64,000 nt of DNA from Streptomyces sp. NBC_01463 (GTDB taxonomy: Bacteria; Actinomycetota; Actinomycetes; Streptomycetales; Streptomycetaceae): positions 7,750,001-7,814,000 of the forward strand of contig CP109468.1 of the NCBI GenBank assembly GCA_036227345.1, read 5' to 3'. Position numbers and translations under genes: made by a program. Under the pieces are notes generated by a model. The model was not told the origin of the DNA, did not search any database, and saw only the letters and a list, made by a program, of their open reading frames with translations. Of the stretch, positions 8,429 to 16,336 are shown one piece after another (within the stretch, counting starts at the first letter, position 1; every line of letters begins with the position of its first letter).

Positions 8429-10009
8429 TCACTGTCCTACGCGCCCGGGCTGGAGCACCTGCGTGAACAGAACGGATCCGCCCTGCTCGCGCAGGCGCAC
8501 GGTCAGCTCGCCGGAGTCGCCGTCGATGTCCACCTCCCCGAACAGTGCGGGCGTCTCCATGGGAGAGACGTTCGCCCGGTCGGGCGCCTGGACGAACACC
8601 TGATCCGGCCCGAACGTGCCGTCGAGTGCGTTGGACGGGAACTGGCCGGCCGCCAGCGGTCCGGTGACGAATTCCCAGAAGGGCGCGAAGTCCTTGAACG
8701 CCGCCCGCTCGGGGGCGTAGTGCTGGGCCGAGGTGTAGTGCACGTCCGCCGTCAGCCACACCGTCCCGGTGATCCGGCGGTGCTTGATGAACCGCAGCAG
8801 CTCGGCGATCTGCAGTTCACGCCCGAGCGGAGCCCCGGGATCGCCCTGCGCGACCGCCTCGAAGTCCGTGGCACCGTCGGCGACCACCAGACCGAGCGGC
8901 ATGTCCGCGGCGATCACCTTCCACACCGCGCGGGACTTCGACAGTTCGCGCTTGAGCCACTCCAGTTGCGCGGATCCAAGGATTCCCGTGGCGTCGTCCG
9001 GCTGCCGGCCGGGGGAGTTGGCATTGCGGAAGGTCCGCATGTCCAGGACGAACAGGTCGAGCAGCGGACCGTGCGGGATCACCCGGTGGACGCGGTCGCC
9101 GCCCGGGGAACCGTGCAGCGTGGACACCGGGAAGTACTCCCTGAAGGCCCGCGACGAGCGGGCCGCCAGTATGTTTACGTTCTTCTCGGTGTACCGGACG
9201 TCGTCGAGGATCTGGCCCGGGTACCAGTTGTTGCGCACCTCGTGGTCGTCCCACTGGATCACCGAGGGAACCTGGGCGTTGAACGCGCGGAGGTTGTCGT
9301 CGAGCAGGTTGTAGCGGAAGTTCCCCCGGTACTCGGCGAGGGTCTCGGCGACCTTAGCCTTCTCCTCGGTGGTGACGTTGCGCCAGACGCGGCCGTCGGG
9401 CAGCGTCACGCTCGGCTCGATGACGCCGTCCGCGTAGATGTTGTCGCCGCTGCAGAGGAAGAAGTCCGGGTCGAGGCGCCGCATCTCGTCGTAGACCCGG
9501 TAGCCGCCGATGTCCGGGTTGATGCCCCAGCCCTGACCGGCGATGTCGCCGGACCACAGGAAGCGCACGCCGTCCCGCCGCCGCGCGGGCGCCGTCCGGA
9601 AGGTCCCGTACACCGGCTCGCCCGTGCGCCGGGGGTCGTCCGCCGCGGCGAGCGTCACCCGGTAGTGCACCTGCTCGCCCGGCGGCAGCCCGTACAGCGG
9701 CGTCGTCCCGGTGCAGTCCGTGGCGGGGCCCAGCAGCGGACCGTGCCAGGTGCGGGCCCGCCGGAACGACCGGGTCGCCGACGTCTCCACCACCATCCGC
9801 GCCGGCCGGTCGGAGCGCACCCACACCAGCGCGGACGACGACGTGACGTCACCCACCTGCACACCCCAGGCCGCGTCCGGGCGGCCGGACCGTGCGAAGG
9901 CGGGGGCGGCCGCGCCCACCACCGGAAGGGTGAGAGCGGCCGACGCGGCCAGCGAACCGCGCAGCACGGTACGGCGGTCAGGAGACGGGATTCGCGGACG
10001 GTTCGGCAT
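8429..10009 (-). CDS. phoD: Secreted alkaline phosphatase / phosphodiesterase D
   Basis: A 526-residue PhoD-family enzyme. The N-terminus is a twin-arginine signal (DRRTVLRGSLAASAALTLPVV, cleavage near AFA). Next come a fibronectin-like N-terminal domain (WGVQVGDVTSSSALVWVRSDRPARM) and the metallophosphatase domain with FFLCSGDNIYADG, IQWDDHEVRNNWYPGQ and TVWLTADVHYTSAQHY. These supply the Asp, Asn and His metal ligands of the family. PhoD enzymes act outside the cell on phosphodiesters and phosphomonoesters and usually need Ca2+/Fe3+. In Streptomyces, phoD genes belong to the PhoP regulon, and PHO-box-like repeats lie upstream (10036-10107). ATG at 10009 follows GGAGG. Confidence 0.94.
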   Translation of the reverse strand: MPNRPRIPSPDRRTVLRGSLAASAALTLPVVGAAAPAFARSGRPDAAWGVQVGDVTSSSALVWVRSDRPARMVVETSATRSFRRARTWHGPLLGPATDCTGTTPLYGLPPGEQVHYRVTLAAADDPRRTGEPVYGTFRTAPARRRDGVRFLWSGDIAGQGWGINPDIGGYRVYDEMRRLDPDFFLCSGDNIYADGVIEPSVTLPDGRVWRNVTTEEKAKVAETLAEYRGNFRYNLLDDNLRAFNAQVPSVIQWDDHEVRNNWYPGQILDDVRYTEKNVNILAARSSRAFREYFPVSTLHGSPGGDRVHRVIPHGPLLDLFVLDMRTFRNANSPGRQPDDATGILGSAQLEWLKRELSKSRAVWKVIAADMPLGLVVADGATDFEAVAQGDPGAPLGRELQIAELLRFIKHRRITGTVWLTADVHYTSAQHYAPERAAFKDFAPFWEFVTGPLAAGQFPSNALDGTFGPDQVFVQAPDRANVSPMETPALFGEVDIDGDSGELTVRLREQGGSVLFTQVLQPGRVGQ

Positions 10010-10035
10010 CGGAGCGCCTCCGGGGCAGCGGATCG

Positions 10036-10107
10036 GGTGAACGGACAGCTGAGCGACCGGCCCACCCTCGCGCCCGGCGGAGGCGGGAACACCAACGCGA
10101 GGTGAAC
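10036..10107 (-). promoter_or_regulatory. PHO-box-like GTTCACC repeats upstream of phoD
   Basis: Read on the minus strand, GTTCACCTCGC (10107-10097) is followed directly by the weaker 11-mer GTTGGTGTTCC (10096-10086). A further GTTCACCCGAT unit starts at 10042. PhoP of Streptomyces binds tandem 11-bp units that resemble GTTCACC plus four bases. The spacing of the first two units fits; the third is isolated and closer to the start codon. Confidence 0.5.
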
Positions 10108-10135
10108 AACCGGCCCTTGCCGACGCCGTGCCCCC

Positions 10136-11593
10136 TCAGCCGCGTGCGAGCCGGGAGGCGGCCAGCAGCTGTACGCCCAGGTTGATGTCCGCCGGTGCGA
10201 GGTGCGCGTAGCCGATCACCAGGCTCACCGATCCGTCGGCGGGCCGCACGCCGCCGCAGTCGCTCAGAGGGCGCAGGGCGATTCCCGACCCGGCCGCACG
10301 GGTCACGAACTCCTCCTCCGGTCCGTACCGTTCGGGCAGCCGGGCGATGACGTGGAGTCCCGCCGCGATGCCGCTCACCTCGGTGCCCGGGAAGTGCTCG
10401 GCGAGCGCTGCCGTCAGGACATCGCGGCGCTCCCGGTAGGCGCGCTGGCAGCGGCGCAACTGGCGGTCGTAGCCTCCCCGGACGACGAAGTCGGCGAGCA
10501 CGGCCTGGTCGAGTGCGGGGTTGCCGAGGTCCATGGTCCGCTTGCGGTCGACGATCTCGTCCGTCATCGACGCCGGCGCCAGCAGCCAGCCCAGCCGCAG
10601 GCCTGGGGCCAGGGATTTGCTCACCGAGCCGGTATAGGCGACGTGCTCGGGGTCGAGGCCCTGGAGAGCGCCGACGGGTGCGCGGTCGTAGCGGAAGTCG
10701 CCGTCGTAGTCGTCCTCCATGACGACTCCGTCCGTTTCCCGCGCCCAGTCCAGGAGCGCGCTCCGGCGGGCGGCGGAGTACGCGATCCCGGTGGGGAACT
10801 GGTGGGCCGGTGTCGTCACTACGGCGCGCACGCCGGAGCGCACGAGGGCGTCGGGCGACAGCCCTTCGCCGTCGAGCGGGAGCCGCGCCGTCGCGAGCCC
10901 CGCCGACGCGAAGAGCGAGGCGTGCTCGGGGCTGCCGGGGTCCTCGACGCCCACCGTGCGCAGTCCGCGTCCGTGCAGGACGAGTCCGAGCAGCGTGGTC
11001 GCCTGGGCGACGCCCGAACAGACCAGCAGCCGCTCCGGGTCGGCCACCACACCGCGGCGCCTGGTGAGCAGCGCGGCCAGGGCGTTGCGCAGCTCGGGCA
11101 GGCCGCGTGGATCCGGGTAGCCCAGTGCGCTGTGCGGCAGCCTGCCGAGAACCGAACGGTGGGTGGCGGCCCAGGCACTGCGCGGGAAGAGCGAGAGGTC
11201 CGGTGTGCCCGGCCGGAAGTCGACGCGGGTACCGGCTGGGCGGGGAGCGAGATCGCGGGCCCCGCCCTCGGCGGCCCGCACCGATCCGCTCACCCACGTA
11301 CCCGCCCCGTGCCCGCTGCGCAGATAGCTCTCGGCCGTCAGCTGTTCGTAGGCCTCCGTGACCAGGCCGCGGGAGACCCCCAGATCGGCCGCGAGCGCGC
11401 GGCTGGACGGCAGCCGTGTCCCCGGAACCAGGCGGCCGGAGCGGACCGCCTCGCGCAGGGCGGACTGCAGCGCGCGCCCCCGCCCACGGGCAGGAGCGGA
11501 CGCGGCCGGGAGCAGTAACTCCCAGGCGGCCGAGACGGACAAGGCCGCACCGCCGCCGCTGTCAGGTGGTGAACTGGTCCCCGAAGACGTCAT
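10136..11593 (-). CDS. MocR/PdxR-type regulator (GntR wHTH fused to PLP aminotransferase domain)
   Basis: A 485-residue protein. Residues ~25-95 are a GntR winged helix (LQSALREAVRSGRLVPGTRLPSSRALAADLGVSRGLVTEAYEQL). The remainder is an aminotransferase-like fold I domain (LPHSALGYPDPRGLPELRNALAALL, DYDGDFRYD, and the PLP-lysine site YTGSVSKSLAPGLRLGW). MocR proteins sense PLP or an amino acid adduct and often control the divergent gene. Here that is the EamA exporter, whose start lies 47 bp away. I chose ATG 11593; an in-frame start at 11623 is possible and would extend closer to the divergent gene. Confidence 0.92.
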   Translation of the reverse strand: MTSSGTSSPPDSGGGAALSVSAAWELLLPAASAPARGRGRALQSALREAVRSGRLVPGTRLPSSRALAADLGVSRGLVTEAYEQLTAESYLRSGHGAGTWVSGSVRAAEGGARDLAPRPAGTRVDFRPGTPDLSLFPRSAWAATHRSVLGRLPHSALGYPDPRGLPELRNALAALLTRRRGVVADPERLLVCSGVAQATTLLGLVLHGRGLRTVGVEDPGSPEHASLFASAGLATARLPLDGEGLSPDALVRSGVRAVVTTPAHQFPTGIAYSAARRSALLDWARETDGVVMEDDYDGDFRYDRAPVGALQGLDPEHVAYTGSVSKSLAPGLRLGWLLAPASMTDEIVDRKRTMDLGNPALDQAVLADFVVRGGYDRQLRRCQRAYRERRDVLTAALAEHFPGTEVSGIAAGLHVIARLPERYGPEEEFVTRAAGSGIALRPLSDCGGVRPADGSVSLVIGYAHLAPADINLGVQLLAASRLARG

Positions 11594-11640
11594 GGAAGTG
11601 GACCTTAAACCGGGCCTTCGCACTGCCTAGCGTCGGTGTC

Positions 11641-12723
11641 ATGAACGTGACCTACTTGCGCGGCTCGTTTCTCGCCGCCTTCGCCTGCATCCTCGTGGGT
11701 GCCTCCTTCACCGCCAACAGTGTCCTCGGCGACTACCCCTACGCGGGAGGCCAGGCGCTGCGCTACGGCCTTGCCGCCCTGCTGCTCGTGCCCCTGGTGA
11801 CCCGGACCGGCGGGCTCCGGCCGGCAGCCGTGCTCCGTGGCCTCAGCCGCCGGCAGTGGGGGCGGCTCGCTCTGCTCGCCGCCGTCGGAATGGTCGGCTT
11901 CAACCTGGCCGTCCTGGCGGCCGAACGGTCGGCGGAACCGGCTGTTCCGGGCGTGTTCGTGGGGTGTGCCCCGATCCTCGTGGCCGTCCTCGTACCGCTG
12001 ATGGCGGGACGCAGGCCGACACGCGCCGTGCTCTTCGCCGCGGTACTGGTGGCCATCGGTGCCTTCACCGTCCAGGGCTGGGGGCGCACCGACATCGCGG
12101 GAATCCTCTTCTCCGTCGGCGCCCTGGCCGGTGAGGTGGGCTTCGCCGTGCTCGCCGTGCCGGTGCTGCGTCCGCTGGGAGCCACGCTGCTGTCCGCCAC
12201 GGTGTGCGCGGTCGCCGCCGTGGAGTCGGCCGTCCTCGGTCTGCTGCTCGACGGCGGCGGCTTCGTCCGCGTGCCCACACCCGACGAGGCCGTTGCGCTG
12301 CTCTGGCAGGCCGCCGTGGTCACCGTCATCGGGTTCGTGTGCTGGTACCGGGGGATGCAGCGCATCGGTGCCGAGCGGGCCACGCTCTTCTCCGGACTGA
12401 TCCCCGTGTCCGCCGCGCTCACCGCCCCGCTGGTCGGTGCCGGTGCGTACGGCCCCGCCCAGGTGGTGGGCAGCTGCCTGGTCGGGCTCGGTGTGGCGGT
12501 CGGCTCGGGGGTCCTGCGCCGGAGGGGACGGGTGCGGGCGGTGGTCTCAGCGGCTGGTGTCGAGGATCACCCGGGCCACGAGAGCCGGATCGTCGTTCAT
12601 CGGGACGTGACCGCAGCCGGGGAGCCGGACCAGCCGGGCGCCCGGGAGGGTGTCCTTGGCCCGGATGCCCTGGCGGCGCAGAAGCAGCCGGTCGCGGTCG
12701 CCCCAGGCGACGGTCACCGGTAG
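11641..12723 (+). CDS. EamA/DMT-family transporter, with 3' extension
   Basis: A 360-residue integral membrane protein with about ten helices and the two EamA repeats (LRGSFLAAFACILVGASFTA at the N-terminus, ILFSVGALAGEVGFAVLAVPV in the second half). The DMT signature stretch ERATLFSGLIPVSAALTAPLVG is in helices 8-9. Family members export amino acids or other small metabolites. The divergent MocR regulator is the likely controller. Homology should end near 12540 (GVLRRRGR). After that the frame stays open for a further 60 soluble residues because no stop occurs until 12721, giving a 177-bp antisense overlap with the hydrolase gene. The tail is probably non-homologous read-through. Confidence 0.9.
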   Translation: MNVTYLRGSFLAAFACILVGASFTANSVLGDYPYAGGQALRYGLAALLLVPLVTRTGGLRPAAVLRGLSRRQWGRLALLAAVGMVGFNLAVLAAERSAEPAVPGVFVGCAPILVAVLVPLMAGRRPTRAVLFAAVLVAIGAFTVQGWGRTDIAGILFSVGALAGEVGFAVLAVPVLRPLGATLLSATVCAVAAVESAVLGLLLDGGGFVRVPTPDEAVALLWQAAVVTVIGFVCWYRGMQRIGAERATLFSGLIPVSAALTAPLVGAGAYGPAQVVGSCLVGLGVAVGSGVLRRRGRVRAVVSAAGVEDHPGHESRIVVHRDVTAAGEPDQPGAREGVLGPDALAAQKQPVAVAPGDGHR

Positions 12724-13377
12724 GTCCGGGACGTCGTCGGTGAACCGGACGTCCCGTCCGAGGGCCAGCGTCTGGTGGAACCCCGTCGCCCGGCGCAGGG
12801 CCAGGGTCTCCGACACGGCGGCCTCCGGCGAACGGCGTCCCGGCCGGGCGTAGATGGTGCTGGTCAGCACGGTGCGACCGGTCGCGCTGCGGGACAGGCG
12901 CTCGATGAGCGGCAGCGGCATCGACTCGGCCGCCAGCCGCATGGCACGCAGGGTTCCGAACGCATACCTGCGCTCGCCGTCGGTCCAGAACCCGGCGGGC
13001 GAGAGTGCCGTCACCGACCGTGCGAGCTTCTCGCGTCCCAGCTCCAGCGCGAGCAGCCCGCCGAGCGAGTTCCCTGCCACGTGGGGGCGGTCCACCCCGA
13101 TCGCTTCACAGAAGGCCCCGAGCAGGGGCGCCACGGTCGTCAGGTCGTACGGAACATCGGCGGGCAGCGCGGGGGAGGCTCCGAAACCGGGCAGGTCGAC
13201 GGCGATGACGTCCCGCTCCACGGCCAGCACCGAGATCACCGGGTCCCAGGCCTGGCGATGGTGACCGATGCCGTGGAGCAGCAGCAGCGGCTCTCCCGAC
13301 CCCGACCGCTCGTACGCCACGGACACGGTCCGCGGTCCTCGGGGTGACTCGACGGTGAACGAGGCCGTGGTGGTCAT
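12547..13377 (-). CDS. Alpha/beta hydrolase
   Basis: A 276-residue alpha/beta-fold hydrolase. It has the oxyanion stretch LLLLHGIGHHRQAWDPVI, the nucleophile elbow AGNSLGGLLALEL (catalytic Ser), the acid in VAWGDRDRLL, and the catalytic His in LPGCGHVPMNDDP. It is cytoplasmic with no signal peptide. Substrate unknown; relatives include esterases, C-C hydrolases and haloperoxidase-like enzymes. ATG at 13377 is preceded by GGAG at a good distance; the frame extends upstream but without support. The 3' end lies opposite the extended C-terminus of the EamA gene. Confidence 0.9.
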   Translation of the reverse strand: MTTTASFTVESPRGPRTVSVAYERSGSGEPLLLLHGIGHHRQAWDPVISVLAVERDVIAVDLPGFGASPALPADVPYDLTTVAPLLGAFCEAIGVDRPHVAGNSLGGLLALELGREKLARSVTALSPAGFWTDGERRYAFGTLRAMRLAAESMPLPLIERLSRSATGRTVLTSTIYARPGRRSPEAAVSETLALRRATGFHQTLALGRDVRFTDDVPDLPVTVAWGDRDRLLLRRQGIRAKDTLPGARLVRLPGCGHVPMNDDPALVARVILDTSR

Positions 13378-14030
13378 GGAGGTGCTCCAGGGTGATGCGA
13401 CACGAGGAAGCCGTGCCGGCAAACGGCTTAGACATTTAGTCAGCAACAATTACCGCCAGGTAGCTTCCAGTTCAAGGGGGCAAGGCATTCTCGCGGGGCG
13501 GGGAGGCGCTCCAGGGGGCGAGGGGACGCTCAAGAGGGGCGCTGAAGAGGGCAGCGGGATTCGGACTGGGCGGCGTGCGACCGGTCGGCCGGCACGGGCG
13601 GGTGACAGCCGAAACCGTGACCGACGTCTTCGAGAGCACCGGCCCGTACGCGCCGCATCCCGCGTCGGCACATGCTCTGCGCCGGCCCGGGACGCGGCGC
13701 GAGGCGTACGCCGGACCGTGGCTGTCGGAACCAGTGGTCACGGACTCCGGCCCCACCGTTCCCGACACGGCGGAGCAGGGCGTGCCCGCCGGCTCCGATG
13801 TGCGCTTGGTCGGCGCCAGCGGCGGAGAGCCGAAGGTGCCGCTACGGATCCTGGATCGCGTGGACAAGGCAGGCCGCTGCTTCCTGCGGACAGCCGCCCC
13901 CGGTGGCCGGGTGCCGATCCGGGAGTCCGCCCACTGGAACCGAATGGTGGCCCCGCCCACGCCGCAGCCGCTCGTCGAAGCCCCACGCACCCGCCCGGAC
14001 GTGGGGCTTTGTGCTGCACGCAGAGCGCCG
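13378..14030. other. Intergenic stretch, no gene recognised
   Basis: About 650 bp between the hydrolase start and the GntR regulatory region. Long open frames exist on both strands but none shows natural composition, a ribosome site with a conserved start, or recognisable motifs. One plus-strand frame (13575 onward) ends near a good hairpin at 13979, so a decayed or very divergent gene cannot be excluded. The left part must hold the hydrolase promoter. Confidence 0.4.
13979..14008. terminator. Hairpin, possible terminator
   Basis: AGCCCCACG-N12-CGTGGGGCT is a perfect 9-bp stem, followed on the plus strand by TTGT. It has terminator shape but the only candidate gene upstream is an unsupported frame. 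Confidence 0.45.
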
Positions 14031-14088
14031 GTCCACGAACGTCCTGTGAACGCTGTGCGGCAGACACCCGATTCACAGGTCCGTGGAC
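14031..14088. repeat. Long imperfect inverted repeat upstream of GntR promoter
   Basis: Two pairs of arms are nested: GTCCACG (14031) with CGTGGAC (14082), and CCTGTGAA (14043) with TTCACAGG (14072). The outer spacers differ (5 and 2 bases), so a folded strand would have an internal bulge. It sits just upstream of the GntR promoter. Confidence 0.6.
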
Positions 14089-14094
14089 GGAGGA

Positions 14095-14108
14095 TTGGTC
14101 TTGACCAA
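14095..14108. promoter_or_regulatory. dre-like GntR/HutC operator
   Basis: TTGGTCTTGACCAA is a 14-bp palindrome (6-bp arms, 2-bp centre). Its core TGGTCTTGACCA differs at one position from the DasR responsive element core TGGTCTAGACCA. It overlaps the -35 of the adjacent gene, which fits repression. Confidence 0.55.
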
Positions 14109-14129
14109 GGGGGTGCGCCGTCCTATGGT
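14101..14129 (+). promoter_or_regulatory. Sigma-70-type promoter of the GntR gene
   Basis: TTGACC (14101-14106), a 17-bp spacer and TATGGT (14124-14129) make a good housekeeping promoter. The predicted leader is about 65 nt and AT-rich (AACCTTTAATAAATAAC), which is unusual in this genome. Confidence 0.65.
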
Positions 14130-14200
14130 CTCAACGTTAAGACAGGAACCTTTAATAAATAACGTCGCGGAAAAGCCGCTGGGCGATTGCGGAGGACAGG

Positions 14201-14968
14201 GTGGGGACCACGCAGCTGGAATCGGTGCAGGAGCCGAAGTACTGGCACCTCAAGACCGTGCTCAGTGAGGCACTCGACTCGGACTTTGCGGTGGGGGAGA
14301 TCCTTCCCAACGAGCGCGAGCTCGCCGCCCGGTTCGGTGTCGCCCGGGCTACGCTCCGGCAGGCCCTGGAGCAGCTCGAACTCGAAGGCAGGCTTCAGCG
14401 CCGCCGCGGTGTGGGCACTACTGTCGCCCCGCCGCGCGTGGGAGTCGCCGTCTCGACCGCGCAGCACGACTGGACCGGCGGCGGTGCGGGCGAGGCCTGG
14501 CAGGCCGTCGACTGCAATACGGCTGCCGCTCCGGTGTCCGTGGCCGGCATGCTCGACGTGGCGGGCGACGAGCCCGTCCATATCGTGCGGCGGATCCGCG
14601 TCACGCACGGGCAGCCCGTCGCGGCGGAGCTGCTGTACGTGCCGTCGGCCTCCGTCCCGGACCTCTCAGCGATAGACACTCCGTCCGGTCCCGCCAGGGC
14701 CCGCAGCGTCGTACGTGAGCTGCACCGGCTCGGCCTCGACGGACAGGACCGTTCCGTCGAGCTCGGATCGGCGCGCGCGGACGACGCCAAGGAGCTCGAC
14801 CGGCTCCCCGGTGCGCCCGTCCTCGTCGTCACGACCCGCTACCTTGCGGCCGGCGGCACAGCGGCCGTCTCCGTCGCCACATACCGGGCCGACACCTGCC
14901 GGCTCACTTTCGGTGACTCGGGCGACCTGGAGATCAGCCACCACGACCAGACACGCCAGGCATCCTGA
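14201..14968 (+). CDS. GntR family (HutC subfamily) transcriptional regulator
   Basis: A 255-residue regulator with GTG start after GGAGG. Residues ~13-75 are the winged helix (YWHLKTVLSEALDSDFAVGEILPNERELAARFGVARATLRQALEQLELEGRLQRRRGVGTTV). The C-terminal half is a UTRA ligand domain (VHIVRRIRVTHGQPVAAELLYVPS). HutC proteins bind sugar phosphates or amino sugars, among others. It resembles DasR in architecture but not closely in sequence. A dre-like palindrome overlaps its own promoter, so autoregulation or control by DasR is likely. The stop lies inside the first unit of a 33-bp tandem repeat. No transporter or catabolic gene is adjacent. Confidence 0.92.
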   Translation: MGTTQLESVQEPKYWHLKTVLSEALDSDFAVGEILPNERELAARFGVARATLRQALEQLELEGRLQRRRGVGTTVAPPRVGVAVSTAQHDWTGGGAGEAWQAVDCNTAAAPVSVAGMLDVAGDEPVHIVRRIRVTHGQPVAAELLYVPSASVPDLSAIDTPSGPARARSVVRELHRLGLDGQDRSVELGSARADDAKELDRLPGAPVLVVTTRYLAAGGTAAVSVATYRADTCRLTFGDSGDLEISHHDQTRQAS

Positions 14969-15040
14969 CCGGATCACGACCAGACACGCCAGGCATCCTG
15001 ACCGGATCACGACCAGACACGCCAGGCCTCCTGACCGGAT
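14942..15040. repeat. Three tandem 33-bp repeats spanning the GntR stop codon
   Basis: Units at 14942-14974, 14975-15007 and 15008-15040. The first two are identical; the third has one change (GCATCC to GCCTCC). The first unit encodes the last residues (HDQTRQAS) and stop of the GntR protein, so the coding end plus stop has been triplicated. Confidence 0.95.
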
Positions 15041-15079
15041 TCCGGCCCGTCCGGGCGTGCACCGTACGGCCCGTCGCGA

Positions 15080-16237
15080 TCAGCGGCGGGCCGTTACCGT
15101 TCCCTCCACGGCGAAGAGCTGCTCCTCCACGTGGTCGAGGGCCAGCCGCAGCGCACCCGTGGCCACGGCCGCCTCACCGAGCAGCGACAAGGTGACCCGA
15201 GGGGGGCGGAGACAGTAGCGGGCCAGCTCACCGCGGAGCGGGTCCAGTACCCCGTCCAGACCGGCGGCCCAGCCCCCGATCACCACCAGCTCCGGATCGA
15301 GAGCCAGGACCAGCGCCGCCACGTCGTGGACCAGCCGCTGGATGAAGCGCTCCACGGCGGCCTGCGCCTGCTCGTCGCCGTGCCGCGCCTTCGCGAACAC
15401 GGCGGCGACCGCATGCTCGTCCAACGGGTCCAGTGGCGTGTCCGTCGTCGACAGCAGCCGCTCCGGCGTGACGTCGCGGCCGAGGAGGTGCAGCGCCCCG
15501 ATCTCACCGGCCGCCCCGCCGAAGCCGCGGTGCAGCCGTCCGCCGATCAGCGAGCCCGCCCCGGGGCTCAGCCCCGCCAGCACGAACACGATGTCGTCCG
15601 ACTCCGTGGCCGCACCCTTCCAGTGCTCGGCGACGGCGGCCGCGTTCGCATCGTTCTCCACCAGAACGGGGCAGCGGAAGGAGCGCCTCAGCCGCTCGCC
15701 GAGCGCCAGCCCCGTCCAGTCAGGCAGAGCCGTGCCCAGCCGGACGGTACCGTCGGCCTCCACGATGCCCGGGCTGCCCACCCCGACCGCCCGCAGACTG
15801 CTGCGGGCCACGCCGGTGCGCCGAAGGACATCGGCGACCACGGTCCGCACCCTGTCGAGGCGGTCGTCCGCGCAGGCGGTCTCCGACACCTCACGTGAGC
15901 CGGCACCGATGATCCGGCCGTCCAGCCCCGACAACAGTGCCGAGACCCGGTGCGGTCCGATCTCGACGCCCAGCAGGTGTCCGGCCTCGGCCCGGAAGCG
16001 GAACCTGCGGGCCGGACGGCCCTGCCGCCGCGCCTCGGCCCCGTCGGGAGCCGACTCGACGACCAGCCCCGCCTCGAAGAGCCCCTCCATGACGCCCTCG
16101 ACCGTGGGCCGGGAGAGACCCGTGATCCGGGTCAGGTCCGTCAGTGTCGGTGACTGCGCGCCGCGGAGGGCGTGCAGCACCACCGCGGAATTGATCCGGC
16201 GCAGCAACGACGGGTCCCCACCGGTCAGCCGGCCCAC
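15080..16237 (-). CDS. ROK family protein / NagC-type transcriptional regulator
   Basis: A 385-residue ROK protein, GTG start after GGGAGG. Residues ~10-60 form a MarR-like winged helix (NSAVVLHALRGAQSPTLTDLTRITGLSRPTVEGVMEGL). The ROK kinase-like domain follows with GVEIGPHRVSALLSGLDG (phosphate 1 region), VGVGSPGIVEADGTV, VENDANAAAVAEHW and FGGAAGEIGALHL. The usual zinc motif (GH...C.CG..GC) is missing: after GEIG the sequence is ALHLLGRDVTPERLL with no cysteines. ROK regulators normally respond to sugars and need that zinc for fold and effector binding, so this is a divergent member. The neighbour, convergent with it, is the HutC regulator. The target is unknown. Confidence 0.9.
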   Translation of the reverse strand: MGRLTGGDPSLLRRINSAVVLHALRGAQSPTLTDLTRITGLSRPTVEGVMEGLFEAGLVVESAPDGAEARRQGRPARRFRFRAEAGHLLGVEIGPHRVSALLSGLDGRIIGAGSREVSETACADDRLDRVRTVVADVLRRTGVARSSLRAVGVGSPGIVEADGTVRLGTALPDWTGLALGERLRRSFRCPVLVENDANAAAVAEHWKGAATESDDIVFVLAGLSPGAGSLIGGRLHRGFGGAAGEIGALHLLGRDVTPERLLSTTDTPLDPLDEHAVAAVFAKARHGDEQAQAAVERFIQRLVHDVAALVLALDPELVVIGGWAAGLDGVLDPLRGELARYCLRPPRVTLSLLGEAAVATGALRLALDHVEEQLFAVEGTVTARR

Positions 16238-16336
16238 GGTGTGTCCTCCCAGCTCGTGCGCATGTCAGGCGGATGGTACTCGCTGCTCAGGGGCAGGGCG
16301 AGCGTGGGCGGCACTGCAGTCCGGGAACGCCCGGTA

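Noticed and set aside
13472..13990. Possible minus-strand protein of 172 residues
   Set aside because: Ser/Arg/Pro-rich, no ribosome site, and an equally long frame exists on the other strand, so neither can be called.
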